Positions 55,851-64,000 of a DNA stretch of 64,000 nucleotides are shown piece by piece (positions within the stretch are counted from its first letter, which is position 1; each line of letters starts with the position of its first letter). Made by a program: the position numbers and the translations under genes. The DNA is taken from the NCBI GenBank assembly GCA_014155875.1, contig JACEFZ010017841.1, positions 682,001 to 746,000 of the forward strand, in the 5' to 3' direction. Below the pieces are notes generated by a model that saw nothing but the letters and a program-made list of their open reading frames with translations, was not told the origin of the DNA and ran no database searches. The stretch comes from Cepaea nemoralis. Taxonomy: Eukaryota > Mollusca > Gastropoda > Stylommatophora > Helicidae.

Positions 55851-58800
55851 GCCAGTAGCAGGTGTGAGTAGCAGCTAGATATTTACAGGTACTAATATTT
55901 ATTGGAAGCAGGTCTGAGTATCAACAATATATTTAAAGGGGACAGGTGTGAGTAGCAACAATATTTTTACAGGTGTCATTTTTTTTTTTTGGTTTTTTTT
56001 TTTTAAATTCGCATATCCTTTACAGGACATCGCTGTCAACAGCAGCATCTTTCAGCTGTATGTTGATTTCTTGGCAAGATTACGCTCAGTAGTTTACCAT
56101 TGCTTTCTGAGCGGCCGGCTCAGTTATCCCGCAAGTCACCAGCGGGGGACGAACCGCTCCCAGTTCTCGCCCGCTATGAGACTCTGCGTGATAAACGGGA
56201 CTACGGAGAAAGTATTGTAACCCCTCGGCCAGAGCGACCGGCACAGGTGTCAGTAGCATCGATATATTTACAGGAAGCAGGTGTTAGTATCAACAATATA
56301 TTTATACAGGACAGGTGTGAGTAGCAACAATATATTTATAGGTGTGAATAACAATATATTTAAAGGGGACGGGTTAAAGTAACAACAATATATTGTTAGG
56401 GGACTAGTGTGAGTAGCAACAATATATTTACAGGGGACATGTGTGAGTAGCAACAATATATTTACAGGGGACAGGAGTGAGTAGCAACAATAAATTTACA
56501 GAGGACAGGTGTGAGTAGCAACAATATATTTACAGGGGACAGGTGTTAGTAGCAACAATATATTTACTGGGGACAGGTGTGAGTAGCAACAATAAATTTA
56601 CAGAGGACAGGTATGAGTAGCAACAATATATTTACAGGGGACAGGTGTTAGTAGCAACAATATATTTACGGGGGACAGGTGTGAGTAGCAACAATAAATT
56701 TACAGGGGACAAGTGTGAGTAGCAACAATAAATTTACAGGGGACAAGTGTGAGTAGCAACAATAAATTTACAGAAGACAGGTGTGAGTAGCAACAATAAA
56801 TTTACAGAGTACAGGTGTGAGTAGCAACAATATATTTACAGGGGACAGGTGTGAGTAGCAACAATAAATTTACAGAAGACAGGTGTGAGTAGCAACAATA
56901 AATTTACAGAGTACAGGTGTGAGTAGCAACAATATATTTACAGGGGACAGGTGTGAGTAGCAACAATATATTTACAGGGGACAGGTGTGAGTAGCAACAA
57001 TAAATTTACAGAAGACAGGTGTGAGTAGCAACAATAAATTTACAGAGTACAGGTGTGAGTAGCAACAATATATTTACAGGGGACGGGTTAAAGTAGCAAC
57101 AATATATTGTTAGGGGACTAGTGTGAGTAGCAACAATATATTTACGGGGGACAGGCGTGAGTAGCAACAATATATTTACGGGGGACAGGTGTGAGTTGCA
57201 AACAATATATTTATAGGGGGCATGTTAAAATAGCAACAATATATTTATACAGGACAGGTGTGAGTAGCAACAATATATTTATAGGGGGCATGTTAAAATA
57301 GCAACAATATATTTATACAGGACAGGTGTGAGTAGCAACAATATATTTATAGGGGACAGGTGTGAGTAGCAACACTATATTTACAGAGTACAGGTGTGAG
57401 TAGCAACAATATACTTACAGGTGCGAGTAGCAACAATATATTTACAGGAGACAGGTGTGAGTAGCAACAATATATTTACAGGTGCGAGTAGCAACAATAT
57501 ATTTACAGGTGCGAGTAGCAACAATATATTTACAGAGTACAGGTGTGAGTAGCAACAATATATTTACAGGTGCGAGTAGCAGCAATATATTTACAGGGGA
57601 CAGGTGTGAGTAGCAACAATAAATTTACAGGGGACAGGTGTGAGTAGCAACAATATATTTATAGGGGGCATGTTAAAATAGCAACAATATATTTATACAG
57701 GACAGGTGTGAGTAGCAACAATATATTTATAGGTGTCAATAACAATATATTTACAAGGGACGTGATAAAGTAGCAACAATATATTTATAGGGGAAAGGTG
57801 TGAGTAGCACCAATATATTTATAGGGGACAGGTGTGAGTAGCAACAATATATTTACAGAGTACAGGTGTGAGTAGCAACAATATACTTACAGGTGCGAGT
57901 AGCAACAATATATTTACAGGGGACAGGTGTGAGTAGCAACAATATATTTACAGGTGCGAGTAGCAACAATATATTTACAGGTGCGAGTAGCAACAATATA
58001 TTTACAGAGTACAGGTGTGAGTAGCAACAATATATTTACAGGTGCGAGTAGCATCAATATATTTATAGGGGACAGGTGTGAGTAGCAACAATAAATTTAC
58101 AGGGGACAGGTGTGAGTAGCAACAATAAATTTACAGATTACAGGTGTGAGTAGCAACAATATATTTACAGGTGCGAATAGCAACAATATATTTACAGGGG
58201 ACAGGTGTGAGTAGCAACAATAAATTTAGAGGGGACAGGTGTGAGTAACAACAATATATTTACAGGGGACAGGTGTGAGTAGCAACAATATATTTACATG
58301 GGACAGGTGTGAGTAGCAACAATAAATTTACAGGGGACAGGTGTGAGTAGCAACAATAAATTTACAGGGGACAAGTGTGAGTAGCAACAATATATTTACA
58401 GGGGACAAGTGTGAGTAGCAACAATATATTTACAGGGGACAAGTGTGAGTAGCAACAATAAATTTACAGCGGACAGGTGTGAGTAGCAACAATAAATTTA
58501 CATAGGACAGGTGTGAGTAGCAACAATATATTTACAGGGGATAGGTGTGAGTAGCAACAATAAATTTACAGGGGACAAGTGTGAGTAGCAACAATATATT
58601 TACAGGGGACAAGTGTGAGTAGCAACAATATATTTACAGGGGACAAGTGTGAGTAGCAACAATAAATTTACAGCGGACAGGTGTGAGTAGCAACAATAAA
58701 TTTACAGAGGACAGGTGTGAGTAGCAACAATATATTTACAGGGGACAGGTGTGAGTAGCAACAATATATTTACAGGGGACAGGTGTGAGTAGCAACAATA

Positions 58801-61105
58801 TATTTACAGGGGACAGGTGTGAGTAACAACAATATATTTACAGAGGACAGGTGTGAGTAGCAACAATAAATTTACAGAGTACGGGTGTGAGTAACAACAA
58901 TATATTTACAGGGGACGGGTTAAAGTAGCAACAATATATTGTTAGGGGACTAGTGTGAGTAGCAACAATATATTTACGGGGGACAGGCGTGAGTAGCAAC
59001 AATATATTTACGGGGGACAGGTGTGAGTTGCAAACAATATATTTACAGGGGACAGGTGTGAGTAGCAACAATATATTTATAGGGGGCATGTTAAAATAGC
59101 AACAATATATTTATACAGGACAGGTGTGAGTAGCAACAATATATTTATAGGTGTCAATAACAATATATTTACAAGGGACGTGATAAAGTAGCAACAATAT
59201 ATTTATAGGGGAAAGGTGTGAGTAGCAACAATATATTTATAGGGGACAGGTGTGAGTAGCAACAATATATTTACAGAGTACAGGTGTGAGTAGCAACAAT
59301 ATACTTACAGGTGCGTGTAGCAACAATATATTTACAAGGGACAGGTGTGAGTAGCAACAATATATTTACAGGTGCGAGTAGCAACAATATATTTACTGGT
59401 GCGAGTAGCAACAATATATTTACAGAGTACAGGTGTGAGTAGCAACAATATATTTACAGAGGGCAGGTGTGAGTAGCAACAATAAATTTACAGCTGTGAG
59501 TAGCAACAATATATCTACAGAGGGCAGGTGTGAGTAGCAACAATATATTTACAGGTGTGAGTAGCAACAATATATTTACAGAGTACAGGTGTGAGTAGCA
59601 ACAATATATTTACAGAGTACAGGTGCGAGTAGCAACAATATATTTACTGGTGCGAGTAGCAACAATATATTTACAGAGTACAGGTGCGAGTAGCAACAAT
59701 ATATTTACAGAGGGCAGGTGTGAGTAGCAACAATAAATTTACAGCTGTGAGTAGCAACAATATATCTACAGAGGGCAGGTGTGAGTAGCAACAATATATT
59801 TACAGGTGTGAGTAGCAACAATATATTTACAGGTGTGAGTAACAATAATATATTTACAGGTGTGAGTAGCAACAATATATTTACAGATGTGAGTAACAAC
59901 AATATATTTACAGGTGTGAGTAGCAACAATATATTTACAGAGGGCTGGTGTGAGTAGCAACAATATATTTACAGGTGTAAGTAGCAACAATATATTTACA
60001 GGTGTAAGTAACAACAATATATTTACAGGTGTGAGTAGCAACAATATATTTACAGGTGTGAGTAACAACAATATATTTACAGGTGTGAGTAGCAACAATA
60101 TATTTGCAGAGGGCAGGTGTGAGTAGCAACCATATATTTACAGGTGTGAGTAGCAACAATATATGTATAGGTGTGAGTAACAACAATATATTTACAGGTG
60201 TGAGTAGCAACAATATATTTACAGGTGTGAGTAACAACAATCTATTTATAGGTGTCAGTAGCAACAATATATTTACAGAGGGCAGGTGTGAGTAGCAACA
60301 ATATATTTACAGAGGACAGGTGTGAGTAGCAACAATATATTTACAGGTGTGAGTAACAACAATATATTTACAGGTGTGAGTAGCAACAATATATTTACAT
60401 AGGGCAAGTGTGAGTAGCAACAATATATTTACAGAGGACAGGTGTGAGTAGCAACAATAAATTTAGAGAGGACAGGTGTGAGTAGCAACAATATATTTAC
60501 AGGTGTGAGTAGCAACAATATATTTATAGGTGTGAGTTGCAACAATATATTTACAGGTGTGAGTAGCAACAATATATTTACAGAGGACAGGTGTGAGTAG
60601 CAACAATATATTTACAGAGGACAGGTGTGAGTAGCAACAATATATTTACAGGTGTGAGTAGCAACAATATATTTACAGGTGTGAGTAGCAACAATATATT
60701 TACAGAGGACAAGTGTGAGTAGCAACAATATATTTACAGAGGACAGGTGTGAGTAATAACAATATATTTACAGGTGTGAGTAGCAACAATATATTTACAG
60801 GTGTGAATAACAATATATTTACAGGGGACGGGTTAAAGTAACAACAATATATTTACAGGTGTGAGTAACAACAATATATTTACGGAGTACAGGTGTGAGT
60901 AACAACAATATATTTACAAGTGTGAGTAGCAACAATATATTTACAGAGTACAGGTGTGAGTAGCAACAATATATTTACAGAGTACAGGTGTGAGTAGCAA
61001 CAATATATTTACAGGTGTGAGTAGCAACAATATATTTACAGGTATGAGTAGCAACAATATATTTACAGGCGTGAGTAGCAACAATGTGTTTACAGAGGAC
61101 AGACG
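55851..61105. repeat. 34 bp / 27 bp minisatellite array
   Basis: About 5.2 kb of aggtgtgagtagcaacaata tatttacaggggac (34 bp). A 27 bp form without aggggac becomes dominant after about 59400. Variants include taaattt for tatattt and ttaaagt/ttaaaat for gtgagt. Higher-order blocks recur (for example 57100-57420, 58910-59290). 27 bp units give a spurious minus-strand nonapeptide period LLLLTPVNI. A SINE-like copy interrupts it near its left end. Confidence 0.95.
55978..56255 (-). mobile_element. SINE-like interspersed repeat, copy 5
   Basis: Minus orientation with a T-rich (reversed poly-A) end at 55978-56003. Then gcatatcctttacaggacat, cgctgtcaacagcagcatct, tagtttaccattgctttctg. The head extends through accgctcccagttctcgccc to about 56255. 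Closest relative is copy 2 at 24545-24648. Inserted in the 34 bp array. Confidence 0.78.
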
Positions 61106-61500
61106 TGAGTCGCAACAATAGATGTATATAAGTAAATTACGACGGAGAGAAGAAGCAATAGAGGGGCAAAGTAGAAAGAGAAAGAAAGACTGAGAGATAC
61201 ACATAGATAGAGTGAGGAAAAGAGACGAGACAGTAGTGAGAGAGGGACAGAGAGATAGAAGAAGGCAGTGGTAGATAGAGGGAGATGAAAGGAAACAGAG
61301 GGAGCAGAGGGTGATAGAGAGACATAGGGAGACAGAGAGAAACAGAGGGAGACATAGAGAGACAGCGAAAGCGACAGAGTGACACAGAGATATAGGGGGA
61401 GGCAGTGGTAAATAGAATGAGATAAAAGGGAGAGAGAGACAGAGGGAGATAAAGAGACAGATGGAGACATAGAGAGACAGGGAAAGACATAGAGAGACAG
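61106..61500. repeat. Purine-rich (GAGACAGAGGGAGA)n tract
   Basis: Loose 6-14 bp purine repeats after the minisatellite. Ser/Leu/Pro-rich minus-strand frames are artefacts. Similar tracts at 61655-61715 and 63715-64000. Confidence 0.9.
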
Positions 61501-61504
61501 TGTC

Positions 61505-61650
61505 AGAGACAGAAAGAACGAACGAACGAACAAAATTTATTTTCAAAGGGTTAAGAATTGGGCACGCAGGCCCGTCTGACATTTTGCTGACCTTCTTCTC
61601 TATTTCCTCTCATACATTATTTCATACAACATCACTTATGAAGGTAATCT
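61505..61650 (-). mobile_element. Possible LINE 3' end with (TTCG)n tail
   Basis: gaacgaacgaacgaacaaaa tttattttcaaagggttaag. On the minus strand this reads as a 3' UTR ending in a short tandem tail, the style of other LINEs here. No coding part present, so tentative. Confidence 0.4.
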
Positions 61651-61717
61651 TAGATTACAAAGAGACAGAGAGACAGAGGGAGACAGAGAAAGAGAGAGAG
61701 AGAGAGAGAGCGACGCA

Positions 61718-62155
61718 GCTAGTCGTAAAAAATTCGTATGGGGAGCCTGTGATCTGGCATACGAGTTAAGTGACAAGCCAAGCGAATCTGATTCTTCATT
61801 AGTAGAGTTTGGAGACTGGGCATGGACGCTCTTTCTAGAACTTCAGTATCTGGGATCTTGTCTTGCCATTTAATCTTCAGTAGCTTCCTAAGGCAGACTG
61901 TGTGGAAGTGGTTTAATTTCCTAGCGTGTCGCTGATAAACAGTCAAGGTTTCACAAGCATATAGCAGTGTGGATAATACAACTGCTTTGTAGACTTTCAG
62001 CTTTGTTTGCAGGCTTATTCCATTTCTGTCCCATACATTCTTGTACAGTCAGCCAAAGGCTGCGATGGCCTTGGAGATTCTTGCATTCACTTCGCCATCA
62101 ATTGTAGCAGCTTGTGATACAGTGCTGTCACGATAGGTGAATTTGTTCACAAAAC
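61718..62155 (-). pseudogene. Non-LTR retrotransposon RT C-terminal fragment
   Basis: The minus strand reads NKFTYRDSTVSQAATIDGEV, NARISKAIAAFG, NVWDRNGISLQTKLKVYKAV, VLSTLLYACETLTVYQRHAR KLNHFHTVCLRKLLKIKWQD, KIPDTEVLERASMPSLQTLL, RLACHLTRMPDHRLPIRIFY D. LLY.CET.TVY, LRKLL.IKWQDKIPDTEVL and RMPDHRLP are standard tail blocks of a widespread animal LINE group. One in-frame stop (after AAFG). Lies back to back with the RT at 62160. Confidence 0.86.
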
Positions 62156-62159
62156 ATAG

Positions 62160-63655
62160 AGATTAGCCCCATTGAACAAATCACCGGGACAGGATGAAAT
62201 GCCAAATGAGCTAATTAAAGCAGCAAGAGAAGTAGGAACAGCTTGGCTACATAGACTATTCAACCATGTTTGGGTAGAACAACAGACACCAAGAGACTGG
62301 GGAAACGCCATAATTATCCCAATTTGGAAAAACAAAGGCAGCAAAAGAGACTGCACACAAAACAGAGGCATTTCACTGTTGAGTCATAATGGAAAAATAT
62401 TTTGCAAAATTCTTGAAAAAAGATTACAAACTACTTTAGAACCCCAGCTAAGCGAAACACAACTTGGATTTAGGAAAAAACAAAGGATGCACAGATGCCA
62501 TTTTTGCTCTTAGACAACTTATAGAAAAATCAATCGAATTCAATGAAACACTCTACTTAGCCTTTGTCGACCAAGAAAAGGCATTCGATAGAGTAGATAG
62601 AAACAAGCTGTGGGAAATCCTTAAACAATATGGAGTGAGTACACATCTAACAAACCTATGTAGAAGTTTATACAACAACAGTGAATGCATAGTGAGAGCA
62701 ACTGGAGGACACTCAGAACCCTTCACCATAAGATCTGGAGTACGACAAGGTTGTGTCCTGTCCCCTCTCTTGTTCATAACATATATAGACAACATATGTA
62801 AAGAAACCAGCCAAGCAGAGACAGCAAGAATACCGCATGACGAGAACACAGAAGAAGAACCATCTGCAAATCTAACCATTAGAGAACTCCTGTTTGCGGA
62901 CGACCAAGCACTAATAGCAAAATCAGAAGCTGAATTACAAGACCACACGAATAGTCTAAACGAAATGTGTAGGGAACATAACATGAAAATTAGCACCAGC
63001 AAAACAGAGGTACTGACTATAACTAAAGAAGAACGAACAACAACAATTTACCTAAACGAACATCCCTTGAAACAAGTAAAGAGTTTCAAGTACGTAGGAA
63101 GTATAATAGCATCAAATGGCAAATCAGAAGACGAGATCGAAAATAGGTGCAATAAGGCATATCATTGGACAAATGGCACCAATACTAAAGAACAAACATG
63201 TATCAATAACTACTAAGAAAGCACTTTACAACACAATCTTCCTACCAACTCTATGATACTAATGCCAAACCTGGACAATGACAGAAAAAGAGAAAAGAAA
63301 AATCACAACAACAGAAATGAGGTTCCTGAGAAGAATACTCAACGTATCAAGAAGAGATAAGATCAGAAATGAAGAAATCAGCACTAAAGTGGGGGTTAAA
63401 GCAGCACTAGATTTTATTAGAAAACAGCAAGTCAAATGGTTTGGCCATGCAAGTAGGTTACCAGTCAACAGCATACCACAACAAGTAATGATGTACAGAC
63501 CAGATGGAAACAAAGGAAGGGGCCGACCACGTAAACGTTGGACGGAGGGAATAGCAGAGTCCATTGGAATATCGATATATGAAGCCCATAATCGGGCACT
63601 CTCACGATGTTTATACTTCACCTTGACACCGCAAGGTACAAGAGGAACATGATGA
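62160..63655 (+). pseudogene. Non-LTR reverse transcriptase, nearly complete, frameshifted
   Basis: Starts mid-element at SPLNKSPGQDEMPNELIKAA, IIIPIWKNKGSKRDC, NRGISLLSHNGKIFCKILEK RL, then after a 1-base shift at the A-run near 62476 TDAIFALRQLIEKS, LYLAFVDQEKAFDRVDRNKL W (catalytic Asp), SGVRQGCVLSPLLF, ELLFADDQALIAKSEAELQ (catalytic FADD), STSKTEVLTITKEE, FKYVGSIIASNGKSEDEI. A second shift near 63165 leads to KKALYNTIFLPTL, MRFLRRILNVSRRDKIRNEE, VKWFGHASRLPV and NKGRGRPRKRWTEGIAESIG. No endonuclease in the window. All palm motifs are intact, so it is a recent but 5'-truncated copy. Confidence 0.87.
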
Positions 63656-63714
63656 AAAATTGTGTTGGTGATCAGGAGAACGTGTTCGGCACAGATCTGA
63701 AGGAGGAGTCCATT

Positions 63715-64000
63715 GCTGTTAAAATTTTGAGAGACATAAGGCGACACAGAGAGACAGAGGGAGATGGAGGAAACAAAGAGAGACAGAGGGAAACAGAGAG
63801 ACATAGAAAGACAGAGACAGAGGGATAAGAAGGGGCAGAGGGAGAAGAGGGGGACAGAGAGAGAGAGAGAGAGAGACTGAGAGATAGAGGGAGGCTGTGG
63901 TAGATAGAAGGAGATAAAGGGAGACAGAGACAAAGAGAGAGAGAGAGAGACATTGAGAGAGACAGAGGGAGACAGAGAGAGACAGAGAGATAGAGGGAGG
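63715..64000. repeat. Purine-rich (GAGACAGAGGGA)n tract
   Basis: Same composition as 61106-61500, running to the window end. Confidence 0.9.

Noticed and set aside
60941..61582. 213-codon minus-strand frame rich in Ser, Leu, Pro
   Set aside because: Low-complexity purine tract on the other strand plus minisatellite units.

Overview
This is a eukaryotic, almost certainly invertebrate animal, genomic window dominated by satellites and transposable elements. Evidence: a spliced host exon, tRNA-derived SINEs, mariner and hAT-type DNA transposons, at least six families of non-LTR retrotransposon, and many kilobases of 18-63 bp tandem repeats. The best host guess is a mollusc, perhaps a gastropod; this rests on TE style and the host exon and is inference only. 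I see no prokaryotic features, operons or CRISPR, and no complete host gene.

Host gene: the only host coding sequence I can defend is a 49-codon first exon on the minus strand (10052-10198). Its product matches the N-terminus of tomosyn (STXBP5 family, an R-SNARE-like brake on vesicle fusion). It ends in a phase-0 GT donor, and its intron 1 runs leftwards through satellites (19/31, 38 and 29 bp units) to the window edge.

Region by region. 1-9055: three large minisatellites, two interrupted by 5'-truncated LINE pieces. 9056-10445: tomosyn intron start, exon 1 and promoter side. 10575-14465: RTE-like and RNase-H-bearing LINE fragments among 48 bp and 34 bp arrays. 14986-19441: CCTA microsatellites, a SINE-like repeat, a 24 bp minisatellite ending in G20, and an 18 bp array. 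19442-35090: a nest of TEs. It holds a structurally complete LINE (20755-24533, one 1189-codon EN-RT-RNase H ORF with an 11 bp target-site duplication) inside an older LINE, a mariner broken by another LINE, and a near full-length but dead RTE element. A second, inverted, 5'-truncated copy of the complete LINE lies in the RTE. 33906-53093: a tandem duplication of a ~9.6 kb block (two units, 43 bp minisatellite core, many TE fragments). 53026-61105: 63, 33, 49 and 34/27 bp arrays, with a tRNA-derived SINE that itself contains a hAT-like element. 61106-64000: purine-rich repeats and two RT fragments.

How it fits together: nothing here is a pathway. The locus is a stratified record of retrotransposition, in which insertions can be ordered from nested target-site duplications. 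The most promising biology is the relationship between the intact LINE, which has no ORF1, and a SINE that shares sequence blocks with both its 5' UTR and its 3' end.
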